Positions 1-7,913 of a stretch of 64,000 nucleotides of DNA are shown piece after piece. The position numbers were made by a program, and so were the translations under genes. Source of the stretch: Longimicrobium sp. (GTDB lineage: Bacteria; Gemmatimonadota; Gemmatimonadetes; Longimicrobiales; Longimicrobiaceae); assembly GCA_036389135.1 (NCBI GenBank), contig DASVQP010000040.1:1-64000 (forward strand), written 5' to 3'. The notes beneath the pieces are model-generated. The model had not been told where the DNA came from. It made no database searches and saw nothing but the letters and a program-made list of their open reading frames with translations. Within the stretch, counting starts at the first letter, position 1. Each line of letters begins with the position of its first letter.

Positions 1-159
1 CGATCCGGGCGCTCGCACGCGCCTGAGAGGTGTTGAGCGCGTGCGGATGAGCCCTCCGAGGTCGAATTGCGGCCGTGGTGAGCCCCTGCGCCACGCCGCG
101 AAGCGCCACACCAGCGAAAACCTGGTGGTGCGGCTCAACCCAAACTCTGGTTTGCAGGA

Positions 160-213
160 TTTGGGATGAATCCCCCGGCTGGAACCACGGGAAGACCGCT
201 GAAGCGGTCTCGG
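160..213. repeat. Palindromic intergenic repeat, family C (partial)
   Basis: Two short hairpins lie side by side: a GGGAT..ATCCC stem near 163-175 and GACCGC-TGAA-GCGGTC at 194-209. The text between them resembles that between the hairpins at 34100-34145 and 54185-54240. It reads as an intergenic repeat and not as a gene. Confidence 0.6.
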
Positions 214-236
214 GTGCGGCGGGGGATGGTGTGCGC

Positions 237-270
237 CCGTGACACGGGCGCGATTAATCGCGCCCCTACC
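237..270. repeat. Palindromic intergenic repeat, family B (GGGCGCGAT module)
   Basis: The module GGGCGCGAT-TA-ATCGCGCCC with the trailing CCTACC is the same hairpin found near 19890, 27705, 39175 and 49735. The remainder of 1-443 shows no gene I can support on either strand. Confidence 0.65.
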
Positions 271-323
271 AGATCTGCGAGCACACCACGCGGTTCTCCC
301 CCTCGCCCGCCCTGCGCCCGCAG

Positions 324-340
324 TTGAGAATCATTCGCAA
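324..340. promoter_or_regulatory. Candidate Fur-family operator (7-1-7 inverted repeat)
   Basis: TTGAGAATCATTCGCAA is an imperfect 7-1-7 inverted repeat (TGAGAAT-C-ATTCGCA, one mismatch per half). This is the architecture of Fur/Zur/PerR boxes. It lies about 100 nt upstream of the Cys-rich DUF1540 gene. ATTCGCAA recurs at 368-375. Assignment to a Fur-family regulator is inference from shape only. Confidence 0.3.
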
Positions 341-443
341 GTCGTTGCCGCAGGCGTGTTTGCGCGCATTCGCAATGGCCCACGACTTGCTTTCTCCCCT
401 GGCAACGCTGGAATCCTGAACCCCTGAACAGGAAGGTACGGCG

Positions 444-626
444 ATGCAGAACGCTCAGGAGAGGCCTTCGGCACAGACTTCGGTGGTGGGGGCTTGCACG
501 GTGACCGACTGCAAGTTCAACGAGCACCACGAGTGCCACGCAGGGCAGATCGAGGTGCGGGTGGGCCCGGACGGTGCCCACTGCGGCACCTACACCCCGG
601 AAGCCTCGCAGCGCCCGCGACCGTAG
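444..626 (+). CDS. DUF1540 domain small Cys-rich protein
   Basis: A 60-residue protein with four cysteines at positions 18, 23, 31 and 47, in the C-x4-C-x7-C-x15-C pattern of the DUF1540 family. These are small presumed metal-binding proteins of unknown role. The start is supported by GGAAGG about 8 nt upstream of the ATG. The gene is monocistronic and followed at once by a strong hairpin with a T-run. A Fur-like inverted repeat lies upstream, which would fit metal-linked control, but that link is inference. Overlapping frames here are ordinary high-GC open frames. Confidence 0.8.
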   Translation: MQNAQERPSAQTSVVGACTVTDCKFNEHHECHAGQIEVRVGPDGAHCGTYTPEASQRPRP

Positions 627-655
627 CGGGTCGCAGGCACCACACAAACGACGAC

Positions 656-686
656 GGGCTCTCCTCGCGGGGAGCCCTCGCTTTTT
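656..686 (+). terminator. Rho-independent terminator of the DUF1540 gene
   Basis: A 9-bp GC-rich stem (GGGCTCTCC with GGGGAGCCC, one G-T pair) with a 4-nt loop is followed by TCGCTTTTT. Confidence 0.8.
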
Positions 687-701
687 AGATGGAAAGGGCG
701 T

Positions 702-787
702 CACACGGAGGGCACGGAGGGAACTACGAGCCGCAGAGAACGCCTCTTCTCTGTTCTCGCGGTTTCCTCCGTGGCTCTGTGTGAGGG
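702..787. repeat. Palindromic intergenic repeat, family A ('acagag')
   Basis: A long imperfect inverted repeat runs from CACACGGAGGG to CTCTGTGTGAGG, with a TCTTCTCTGTTCTC centre. Related copies lie at 2489-2621, 9883-9968, 24506-24540, 25588-25705 and 42229-42350. Confidence 0.8.
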
Positions 788-799
788 TAGTTTGCCCGT

Positions 800-828
800 T
801 TGACATGCCAGAGCCGCGACTGTAGATT
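800..828 (+). promoter_or_regulatory. Sigma70-type promoter TTGACA-N17-TAGATT
   Basis: A perfect -35 TTGACA (800-805), 17-bp spacer and -10 TAGATT (823-828) place transcription start near 834-836. This argues against a TTG start at 800 for the next gene and supports ATG 851. Confidence 0.75.
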
Positions 829-847
829 GTTGAGAACAGTTCTCAAC
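829..847. promoter_or_regulatory. Perfect 19-bp palindrome at the transcription start, probable operator
   Basis: GTTGAGAACAGTTCTCAAC is a perfect 9-1-9 inverted repeat. It sits directly after the -10 box and ends 3 nt before ATG 851. A repressor bound here would block initiation. Its core has the same 7-1-7 shape as the element at 324-340. It could alternatively form a small 5' hairpin that hides the start codon. Confidence 0.6.
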
Positions 848-850
848 CAT

Positions 851-1840
851 ATGATGACGATGAACGCTCCCCTGGCATCCGCGGCGGCAGGCACGCTGCG
901 GCAGATCTCCGAAAGCGAGCGCGGCGAGCGCAGCCGCCGCGCGGCGGCGGGCGCGCTGGTGCTCGCGGCCGTGGAGCGCGCGGCCGGAGGAACGCAGGAC
1001 GAGTTCGTGCTGCGCCGCGCCCGGCGAGAAGTCGAGGAGCTGGAGCGCTCGCCGGAGAAGTCGATCCTGACGCGCGTGCTGGTGGTGCTGGAGGAATCCG
1101 CCGACCCGTGCGCGCGGGTGGCCGCGCCACTGGTGCAGTACGCCTGCGAGCTGGAGCGCACCCGCCGCCTCCCCGAAGCCGATGCGGCCGTGTCGTTGGC
1201 GCTGGAGCTGGACACGGTATCGTCGTCGACGGCGCTGCACGCGGCGCGGCTGGCGCGCAAGCTGGGCGACCGCGAGCGTGCGCTGGCGCTGTACTGTGCC
1301 GCGCGCGACCTGGACGGCGGCTCGGGGACCATCGCGCGGCTGGCGGCGGTGGGCGAGGCGGTGGTGGGTGACGACGCGGAGCGGGGCCTTACCCGCGCCA
1401 TACGCGCCGCGCTGCGGGCCGGCGACGGCGAGTCCGCGGCGGTGGGGCTGGAGGAGCGCGCCGCCGTCCGACGCGCGCGGGGCGACCGCCGCGGCGCCGC
1501 GCTGGACCTGTGCCTGGCCGCCGCCCGCTTTCCGGACGGGGTGGACCGGGCCCGCGTGGCGCACGCGCTGGCCGGCGTGGTGCTGGCCATGGGCGACGCC
1601 CCCGCCGCCCGCGAGGCGATGCTCGCCGCCCTCGCCTGGGGCGACGCGCCGCAAAAGGACCACGCGCGCACCCGCCTGCACACCCTGGCCCGCGACACCG
1701 GCGACCAGGTGGGGATGCGCCGCTGGCGGTCGTTCCAGCGCCCGTCGCTGGTCTCGCTCTCCGCCTACCGCCCGATGGATGGCGGGCGCACGCTGGCGCC
1801 GCGCCTCATCCGCTGGCGCGAGGCGCTCACCCCCGCCTGA
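851..1840 (+). CDS. Helical-repeat (TPR-like) protein of unknown function
   Basis: A 329-residue, Ala/Arg/Leu-rich protein made almost entirely of paired helices that resemble degenerate TPR units. Stretches such as AARLARKLGDRERALALYCAA and AALDLCLAAARFPDG have the TPR spacing of small and large residues. No signal peptide, membrane segment or catalytic motif is visible, so it is probably cytoplasmic and a scaffold. ATG 851 is chosen because the promoter at 800-828 predicts a start near 835; ATG 854 or 860 remain possible. No good ribosome site precedes any of them. The palindrome on its start site implies regulation. Function is unknown. Confidence 0.75.
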   Translation: MMTMNAPLASAAAGTLRQISESERGERSRRAAAGALVLAAVERAAGGTQDEFVLRRARREVEELERSPEKSILTRVLVVLEESADPCARVAAPLVQYACELERTRRLPEADAAVSLALELDTVSSSTALHAARLARKLGDRERALALYCAARDLDGGSGTIARLAAVGEAVVGDDAERGLTRAIRAALRAGDGESAAVGLEERAAVRRARGDRRGAALDLCLAAARFPDGVDRARVAHALAGVVLAMGDAPAAREAMLAALAWGDAPQKDHARTRLHTLARDTGDQVGMRRWRSFQRPSLVSLSAYRPMDGGRTLAPRLIRWREALTPA

Positions 1841-1867
1841 CCCGCCGCGCACCCGTTCGCGACGCAC

Positions 1868-1905
1868 GACGCCCCGCTCTCCGCCTCGGAGGGCGGGGCG
1901 TCCTC
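1868..1905 (+). terminator. Rho-independent terminator
   Basis: A 10-bp stem GACGCCCCGC / GCGGGGCGTC with an inner CTCCG-CCT-CGGAG stem is followed by a short T-rich tail. Confidence 0.65.
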
Positions 1906-2013
1906 TTGATGGCCGAGAACGTCGTGTCGTTCCTGGCACGGCCCGTTCGTCGTATGGATAGAGGTGGGTGCCGTCCGGCGTGCCGCCCTCAACCGAGTAC
2001 CGGAGTTTTCCAG

Positions 2014-2478
2014 ATGATCGACACCCCGCAGATCACGCAGACCGAAGCCAGGAACGCCGCCATCATCCGCCTCACGGTGCCGCGGCAGGAGATCCGGAAC
2101 GTGATGGGGCCGGCGATGAGCGAGCTGAAGAGCGCCGTCGCCGCTCAGGGTGTGACGCCCGACGGACCGATGTTCACGCACCACCTGCGGATGGACCCGG
2201 ACACCTTTGACCTCGAGGTCGGGATGGCGGTGCCGGTGGCGATCGCGGAGAGCGGCCGTGTGCGGGCTGGCGGGCTCCCGGCCGCCACCGTCGCGCGGAC
2301 GACTTACCGTGGCGGCTACGAGGGACTTTCCGGCGCATGGGGCGAGCTGCACGCGTGGATGCGCGCCAATGGGCACGAGCCGGGCGCCGACCTGTGGGAA
2401 TCCTACGTCTCCGGGCCGGAAGCTGACGCCGACCCCGCGAACTGGCGCACCGAGCTCACCCAGCCGCTGGCGCGTTGA
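2014..2478 (+). CDS. GyrI-like / AraC effector-binding domain protein
   Basis: A 154-residue stand-alone GyrI-like small-molecule-binding domain. Members of this fold (SbmC/GyrI, Rob and BmrR C-termini) bind hydrophobic or cationic small molecules. The pattern here is VPRQEIRNVMGPAM near residue 25, then a central GMAVPVAIAESG strand, then TTYRGGYEGL, then a WESYVSGPEAD segment near the C-terminus. GGAG at 2002-2005, 8 nt before the ATG, fixes the start. No DNA-binding domain is fused, so it is more likely a sequestering or sensing protein than a regulator. Substrate is unknown. Confidence 0.8.
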   Translation: MIDTPQITQTEARNAAIIRLTVPRQEIRNVMGPAMSELKSAVAAQGVTPDGPMFTHHLRMDPDTFDLEVGMAVPVAIAESGRVRAGGLPAATVARTTYRGGYEGLSGAWGELHAWMRANGHEPGADLWESYVSGPEADADPANWRTELTQPLAR

Positions 2479-2488
2479 AACAGAAGGC

Positions 2489-2621
2489 TCACACAGAGAC
2501 ACAGAGCCACAGAGAGAACCGCAAAAGGTTTTCTCTGTGGCTTTGAGTTCTTCTGTGGCCCCTGTGTGAAGCTTTTGTCCGTTGTTCTCTCCCTGCGTTT
2601 CTGCGCCTCTGCGTGAGACCA
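2489..2621. repeat. Palindromic intergenic repeat, family A
   Basis: It contains CACACAGAGACACAGAGCC, then GCAAAAGGTTTTCTCTGTGG, then CCCTGTGTGAAGC and a second arm ending TGCGTGAGA. It fills the gap between convergent genes and could act as their shared terminator. Confidence 0.8.
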
Positions 2622-2643
2622 GCTCTTCCCCGCTAAACGCCGC

Positions 2644-5334
2644 TCAGCGCACGTTGCGGTTGGCGGAAAGGAGGCGCTCCCACGCCTTGGCCATGCGCTG
2701 GTACTCGCCGGGGCAGCGCACCGCGCGCTCGCGCGGAAGCATGCCGCCGCTCACGATTCGCGAGTACTTCTGCGGGTCCGAGCCGTACACCCAGCAGGCG
2801 ATGTTGAAGAGGCGCTGCGGGCCCAGCGAGTGCTCGTCCGCGAAGTCCGAGTTGCCGAACACCCTGCCCTGGCCCGGCTGCACGGCCAGCACGCCGTTGA
2901 AGGCCGCCTGCGCCCCCTTCTCACCGCTTCCCAGCAGGATGTAGGTGGCGAGCTGGTCCACGGCATCCTCTTCGCGCCCCGTTACCGGCAGGTCCATCAC
3001 GTCTATCAGGGCGTGGCCCACCTCGTGGTACATGATGAAGTTCACCGCCCCGTCCACCGCCTCGGACTGGGCCTGCGTCCACTGACCGTCGCGAACGAAG
3101 ATGTTGGCGAGGTCGTTGAGCAGCTCGTAGCACATCGTCACCGCGCCCAGCCGCGGGCTGTAGAACGCGTTTATCTGCCCGCACTGGGCCGTGCGCACCG
3201 AGACGCTGCGCGGCAGGGCGGGGAGGTTCCTGTTGGAGTTGAGCGACTCCGTGAAGCGCTCCATCATCCCCGCCTGCTTGATGCGCTGCCCAACGGTGCG
3301 GAGTGCGGGAGTGGTGGCCTCGGTGGAGGCGTACAGCCACTTGTTCTGCCCGGCCGTGCGCTCCTCCGCCGCCGTCTGCGCCGGGGCGGCGGAGAGGCGC
3401 TGGACGGCCAGCGTGTAGCTCCCCGTCTTGCGCGGCTCGAAGGCGTTGGCCTGGATCACGTACACCCCGGTGCCGCCCACCGTGACGGTGGCCTGCGCGT
3501 TGGTGCCGCCGCCGCCGTCGTCGTCGTTCACCTCCGCCTCCAGCCGCCCGCCCTCCAGCCGGCCCCAGCGCAGGTAGGTGTCGAAGTCGCTGGAGCGCAG
3601 CGTGATCTGCAGCCGGTCGCCGGGGCTGCCGCGGTACACGTACTGGTCGTAGTACGAGCTGTCGGACAGCATCGGGTCCGACGCCGTGAGCTGGCCGTTG
3701 ACCGTCTGGCCCGCGGTGACCGTGACGGCGCCGGCCGGGGCGGTCGTCTGCTGCTGCGCCGTGGCGCTCACCGGCTGCACCGTGATCGTGTACGCGCCGG
3801 TGGCGCCCGCCGCCAGCGAGTTGGCCTGCACGGCGTAGGTGCCGCTGGCCCCCACCGTGGCGATGAGCTGCGAGTTGGTGCCGCCGCCGCTGTCGTCGTC
3901 GCGCGCGATGGCGTCGAAGCGGTTCCCCGCCACGCGCCCCCACGCCATGTACGTGTCGAAGGCGGTGGAGCGCATCGTCACCATCACCTGCTCGCCCGGA
4001 CGGCCGCGGTACACGTACAGGTCGTAATGCGAGTTGTCGCTCAGCTTCGGGTCGGACGTGTCCAGCCGGCCGCTGACCGTCTGCCCCATCGCGATCGTCT
4101 GCGCGCCGGTGGGGGCCGCGCCGCTCGCGCGCTCCACCGCCAGGGTGTAGTTGCCCGTGATGTTGGCGGAGAGCGAGTTGGCCTGGATGGCGTACGTCCC
4201 GCTCTGGTCCAGCGTCACCTGCATCCGCGAGTTGGTGCCGCCGGCCGCGTCGTCGTCGGTGCCCAGGAGCTGGAACTGCTGCCCCTGCATCCGCCCCCAG
4301 CGCAGGTACGTGTCGAAGTCGCCGGAGGTGAGGGTGATGATGATCTGCTCGCCCGGTGTGCCCTGGTAGACGTAGCTGTCGTAGTGCGAGTTGTCGGTCA
4401 GCTTGGGGTCGGAAGCCTCCAGCCGGCCGGCGACGGTCTCGCCGGCGCGGATCGCCCCGCCGCGCGCCCGCGTCCCGCCTCCTCCTCCGCCACCAGCACC
4501 GCCGCCGCCCGTGCGCTCCACGCTCAGGGTGTAGGCCCCGGTGGAGTTGGCCGCCAGCGAGTTGGCGCGGACGGTGTAGCTGCCGCTGCTGCCCACCGTG
4601 ACGGTGATCTGCGAGTCGGTGCCGCCTGCGCCGTCGTCGTCCGTCTTCTCAGAGGCGAACGAGCTTCCCGAGCCGGCGCCCCACACCAGGTACGCGTCGA
4701 ACGCGGTGGAGCGCAGGGTGATGACGAGCTGGTCGCCCGCGTTGCCGGTGTAGCGGTAGTCGTCGGCGTACGAGTTGTCGGGGAGGCGCATGTCGCTGGT
4801 GCTGAGCTCGCCGCGCACCGTCTGTCCCGCGGCGATGGTGCCGCCGCCGCCGCCGCCCGGCTGCGGGCGCTGGGCAGGCTGCGGCCGCTGGCCAGGCCCC
4901 GGTGCCGCGCCGCCGGACTCCACCTGGATCGTGTACGCGCCGGTGGAGCCCCCCGCCAGCGAGTTGGCGCGGATCACCAGCACCCCGCCGGCGGGGACGG
5001 CCACGCTCACCCGCGAGTCGGTGCCGCCCGCGCCGTCGTCATCCGTGTCGCTGGAAGCGAAGCTGTCGCCGTTCATCGCCCCGACGGCCAGGTAGGTGTC
5101 GAAGGCGCTGGACCGCAGCGTCACCGTCACCTGCTCGCCCGCGCGGCCGCGGTAGACGTACTGGTCGTAGTACGAGCCGTCGTCGAGCTTGGGATCGGAC
5201 TCGGCGAGGCTGCCGGAGACCGTCTGCCCGGCGCGGATGGCCGTGCCGGGCTGTGCCGCGAGGGCGGCGGGAAGGCTGCAGAGCACGGCCGCGCCCAGCA
5301 GGGCGCGCCGCGTGGCGGAGGTGGCGAATCGCAT
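2644..5334 (-). CDS. Secreted metallopeptidase: five PPC domains plus DUF4344
   Basis: An 896-residue exported protein. Residues 1-26 form a signal peptide (RRALLGAAVLCSLPAALA). Five tandem PPC-type beta domains follow, roughly residues 30-640, each opening with a GQTV.G.L..SD..L.D.S element. Gly/Pro-rich linkers separate some of them. The C-terminal ~240 residues match the DUF4344 putative metallopeptidase family: HEVGHALIDV (His770, Glu771, His774) then GREEDAVDQLA, and a conserved CWVYGSDP segment. Zinc proteolysis is expected from the motif; substrate is unknown. PPC domains usually sit C-terminal to secreted proteases, so five N-terminal copies are unusual. Start chosen at the signal peptide Met. 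Confidence 0.88.
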   Translation of the reverse strand: MRFATSATRRALLGAAVLCSLPAALAAQPGTAIRAGQTVSGSLAESDPKLDDGSYYDQYVYRGRAGEQVTVTLRSSAFDTYLAVGAMNGDSFASSDTDDDGAGGTDSRVSVAVPAGGVLVIRANSLAGGSTGAYTIQVESGGAAPGPGQRPQPAQRPQPGGGGGGTIAAGQTVRGELSTSDMRLPDNSYADDYRYTGNAGDQLVITLRSTAFDAYLVWGAGSGSSFASEKTDDDGAGGTDSQITVTVGSSGSYTVRANSLAANSTGAYTLSVERTGGGGAGGGGGGGTRARGGAIRAGETVAGRLEASDPKLTDNSHYDSYVYQGTPGEQIIITLTSGDFDTYLRWGRMQGQQFQLLGTDDDAAGGTNSRMQVTLDQSGTYAIQANSLSANITGNYTLAVERASGAAPTGAQTIAMGQTVSGRLDTSDPKLSDNSHYDLYVYRGRPGEQVMVTMRSTAFDTYMAWGRVAGNRFDAIARDDDSGGGTNSQLIATVGASGTYAVQANSLAAGATGAYTITVQPVSATAQQQTTAPAGAVTVTAGQTVNGQLTASDPMLSDSSYYDQYVYRGSPGDRLQITLRSSDFDTYLRWGRLEGGRLEAEVNDDDGGGGTNAQATVTVGGTGVYVIQANAFEPRKTGSYTLAVQRLSAAPAQTAAEERTAGQNKWLYASTEATTPALRTVGQRIKQAGMMERFTESLNSNRNLPALPRSVSVRTAQCGQINAFYSPRLGAVTMCYELLNDLANIFVRDGQWTQAQSEAVDGAVNFIMYHEVGHALIDVMDLPVTGREEDAVDQLATYILLGSGEKGAQAAFNGVLAVQPGQGRVFGNSDFADEHSLGPQRLFNIACWVYGSDPQKYSRIVSGGMLPRERAVRCPGEYQRMAKAWERLLSANRNVR

Positions 5335-5538
5335 CGTCTTACCGGACCTGGGGTGGGGGGGTGCACGGGCGGGGAACTGCGGGGCGGCGTGGGATCGCCG
5401 TCCTGCCCACAAAATGAAGGCGCGCGCGGAGTTTAGCCAGCCTTTCGTTTGTCGCCCGCTTTGGAGCCGCAAGCTCATTCCACCGTGCTTCGATGCCGGG
5501 AACGGCGCCGGTCGGGCGGCGGCGCCTCGCGCGCGAGG

Positions 5539-5568
5539 TTGGCGGCGGGGCGGGAGCGGCGGTATCTT
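5539..5568 (+). promoter_or_regulatory. Candidate promoter for deoC (TTGGCG-N18-TATCTT)
   Basis: The -35 TTGGCG (5539-5544), 18-bp spacer and -10 TATCTT (5563-5568) would start transcription about 50 nt before the deoC ATG. The same box pair with slight variation occurs at 63809-63838. Confidence 0.45.
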
Positions 5569-5628
5569 GTGGAGAGCTCCGCCCGCGCCGCACGACGGCG
5601 CCGCACCACGAACGAGACGCGCTACGCA

Positions 5629-6639
5629 ATGGCAACGCAATCCTCCCGACTCGTCGCCGTACCCACCGGCGCCTCGCACTCCGTGGAAGAAGAGGGGCGC
5701 AACCCCGGCGTGCCGCTGGACCTGGACTGGGTCAGCTCGGTGCGGGTGAACCGCAGCGCGGTGGAGCGGCGCGCATCCACGCTACCGGGGCGGCGCACCG
5801 TCAAGAAGCAGTGGCAGGCGGCGTGGCTCCTGCGCGCCATCACCCTGATGGACCTCACCACCCTCTCGGGCGACGACACGCCGGGGACGGTGCGGCGCCT
5901 GTGCGCAAAGGCCCGCCAGCCGCTGCGCCCCGACCTGCTGGGCGCGCTCGGCGCGGAGGAGCTCACCATCCGCTGCGGCGCCGTGTGCGTCTACCACCGC
6001 TTCGTGTCGACGGCGGTGGAGGCGCTGAGCGGCTCGGGGATCCCGGTGGCGGCGGTCTCCACCGGCTTTCCGGCGGGGCTCTCGCCCTTCAAGCAGCGCG
6101 TGGAGGAGATCCACGCCTCGGTGGGCGACGGGGCGGAGGAGATCGACATCGTCATCACCCGCGAGCACGTGCTCACCGGGAACTGGCAGGCGCTGTACGA
6201 CGAGGTGAAGGCGTTCCGCGAAGCGTGCGGCCCCGCCCACCTCAAGGCGATCCTGGCCACCGGCGAGCTGGCGACGCTGCGCAACGTGGCACGCGCATCG
6301 GTGGTGGCGATGATGGCGGGCGCGGACTTCATCAAGACCTCCACCGGCAAGGAGTCGCGCAACGCGGAGCTCCCGGTGGGGCTGGTGATGGCGCGCTGCA
6401 TCCGCGAGTACCGCGACCGCACGGGGCACGAAGTGGGCTTCAAGCCGGCCGGCGGCATCAAGACGGCCAAGCAGTCGCTGGACTGGCTGATGATGATGAA
6501 GGAGGAGCTGGGCCGCCGCTGGCTGGAGGCGGACCGCTTCCGCTTCGGCGCCTCGTCGCTCCTCAACGACATCGAGCGGCAGCTGGAGCACCACGTCACC
6601 GGCCGCTACTCCGCCTCGCACCGCCACCCGATGGCGTGA
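5629..6639 (+). CDS. deoC: Deoxyribose-phosphate aldolase
   Basis: A 336-residue class I aldolase that cleaves 2-deoxyribose-5-phosphate to glyceraldehyde-3-phosphate and acetaldehyde in deoxynucleoside salvage. The Schiff-base lysine lies in GADFIKTSTGK (Lys236) and the second catalytic lysine in GFKPAGGIKT (Lys272). The acidic EEIDIVI strand is also present. It is about 75 residues longer than E. coli DeoC because of an N-terminal extension, as in the longer eukaryote-like subgroup. ATG 5629 gives the most complete family match; the region upstream carries the predicted promoter. No other deo genes adjoin it, so it is probably monocistronic. Confidence 0.93.
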   Translation: MATQSSRLVAVPTGASHSVEEEGRNPGVPLDLDWVSSVRVNRSAVERRASTLPGRRTVKKQWQAAWLLRAITLMDLTTLSGDDTPGTVRRLCAKARQPLRPDLLGALGAEELTIRCGAVCVYHRFVSTAVEALSGSGIPVAAVSTGFPAGLSPFKQRVEEIHASVGDGAEEIDIVITREHVLTGNWQALYDEVKAFREACGPAHLKAILATGELATLRNVARASVVAMMAGADFIKTSTGKESRNAELPVGLVMARCIREYRDRTGHEVGFKPAGGIKTAKQSLDWLMMMKEELGRRWLEADRFRFGASSLLNDIERQLEHHVTGRYSASHRHPMA

Positions 6640-6800
6640 CCGGGCACCGCCGCGGTCCGCCCTGGGCCGCGGCGATGTTCCCAAACGGGAACCGGACCCC
6701 CACTTCCGGCCCGCCGGGGGCGTTTGTATCTTCTTGGCACACCATCCTTTCGCGCCCGCTCCCCGCGGGCGCTTTCGCGTCCAACTCCCCGATCCACGCG

Positions 6801-7853
6801 ATGAACAAGCTGATTTCCGCCGCCCTCCTTGCCGGCGTCCTCGCCGCACCCGCCCACGCGCAGAACGCGATCGAGGGCCTCAACCCCGCCGAATTTTCGG
6901 AGCTGAAGTGGGGCGCCACCGCTCCGCAGGTCGCGGCCCACTGGCGTGAGCAGCCCCTGGCCGTGAAGCGCGAGAACGGCGTCACGCGTCTGAGCTTCCT
7001 CCCCTGGATGGGGATGGAAACGTGGACGGTGGCGGTGCACGACCAGCACGGGTTCGTGCAGGTGGAGGCGTTGTCCGCCGCGAACGTGACCGGCGCGGCC
7101 TGCGAGCTCCAGTTCCGGCAGTTCCTCTCGCAGTTCCAGCGCTCCTACCCGCGGCTCACCCCCTCCATCACCGAACGCAACGACGCCGGCACGGGGCTGT
7201 GCGAGGCGGTGCGCGCCGGCCGCGGCGAGGCACGCTATCGCTGGACGGACGCCGCGGGCACCGAGATCGTGGTGGAGGTGAACCGCGAGGGCCGCGTCGC
7301 CTTCCAGTCGCACACCCGTCCCTATCGCAACTGGCTGGCGGCCTCCGCCGCGCCCGCTTCGGCACCCGCGGCCGCTCCACGCTCGGCGATGCCGCAGCGG
7401 CTGGGTCTGACGGCGGCGGCCTTCCGCGCCATCCGTCCCGGGATGTCGCTGGAAGAGGTGAACGCGCTCGTAGGCTTCGCGGGCACGCAGACGTCGAGCA
7501 CGGACATCGGCGGGCACCGCTCCGCCGGCTACAAGTGGCAGCGCGGCGCCGAGTTCATGATCGTCACCTTCATGGACGGCCGCGCGCTGCAGACGCTGCA
7601 GGCGGGGCTCGACAGCCAGTCCGCCTCCGCCCGCACCGCCACCCTGGCGAAGTACAACCAGGTGCAGGTAGGGATGACGCACGAAGAGGTGGCGCGCATC
7701 ATGGGCGGACCGGGCAACTTCACCGGCTTCGTAGACATCATGGGGACGATGAGCGAGGGGTATAGCTGGAAGGGCGCTTCGCTGGGGACGGTGATGACCG
7801 CCAGCTTCCGCGACGGCCGCCTGACCACCCGCATGCAGATGGGGCTCCGCTGA
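6801..7853 (+). CDS. Secreted protein with two BamE/BLIP-like C-terminal repeats
   Basis: A 350-residue protein with a signal peptide (residues 1-20, cut after AHA). The N-terminal half (about 25-170) is an uncharacterised domain opening with FSELKWGATAPQVAAHW. The C-terminal half has two copies of a ~65-residue unit: AIRPGMSLEEVNALVGFAG..GYKWQ and QVQVGMTHEEVARIMGGPG..GYSWKG. This is the helix-helix-strand signature of BamE/SmpA-like and BLIP-like (DUF3862) domains, which bind protein partners in the envelope. An AT-richer GTATCTT stretch at 6726-6732 may be its -10. Binding partner is unknown. Confidence 0.75.
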   Translation: MNKLISAALLAGVLAAPAHAQNAIEGLNPAEFSELKWGATAPQVAAHWREQPLAVKRENGVTRLSFLPWMGMETWTVAVHDQHGFVQVEALSAANVTGAACELQFRQFLSQFQRSYPRLTPSITERNDAGTGLCEAVRAGRGEARYRWTDAAGTEIVVEVNREGRVAFQSHTRPYRNWLAASAAPASAPAAAPRSAMPQRLGLTAAAFRAIRPGMSLEEVNALVGFAGTQTSSTDIGGHRSAGYKWQRGAEFMIVTFMDGRALQTLQAGLDSQSASARTATLAKYNQVQVGMTHEEVARIMGGPGNFTGFVDIMGTMSEGYSWKGASLGTVMTASFRDGRLTTRMQMGLR

Positions 7854-7860
7854 CCGACCG

Positions 7861-7891
7861 GGGGGCGGGCCGCCCGGCCCGCCCCCGTTCT
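7861..7891 (+). terminator. GC-rich hairpin, probable terminator
   Basis: GGGGGCGGGC / GCCCGCCCCC with a 6-nt loop is followed by GTTCTTCT, between two same-strand genes. Confidence 0.55.
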
Positions 7892-7913
7892 TCTCCCTCC
7901 CGAGGGATCTCCC

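Noticed and set aside
135-806. A 223-codon minus-strand frame across the first 800 nt
   Set aside because: It runs through hairpins, a terminator, a family A repeat and the DUF1540 gene, with no domain-like sequence.
829-847. LexA-type SOS box at the palindrome
   Set aside because: LexA boxes of the GAAC-N4-GTTC type need a 4-nt gap; here GAAC and GTTC are separated by one base, so a Fur-like 7-1-7 or other dimer geometry fits better.
2830-5436. A long plus-strand open frame opposite the PPC metallopeptidase
   Set aside because: It has no family-like motifs, is Arg/His/Val-biased as expected for the antisense of a Gly/Asp/Ser-rich gene, and the minus-strand gene has clear domains and a signal peptide.
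6650-6680. CCGCGG..CCGCGG hairpin after deoC as a terminator
   Set aside because: The stem is only 6 bp with an 11-nt loop and no T-run.
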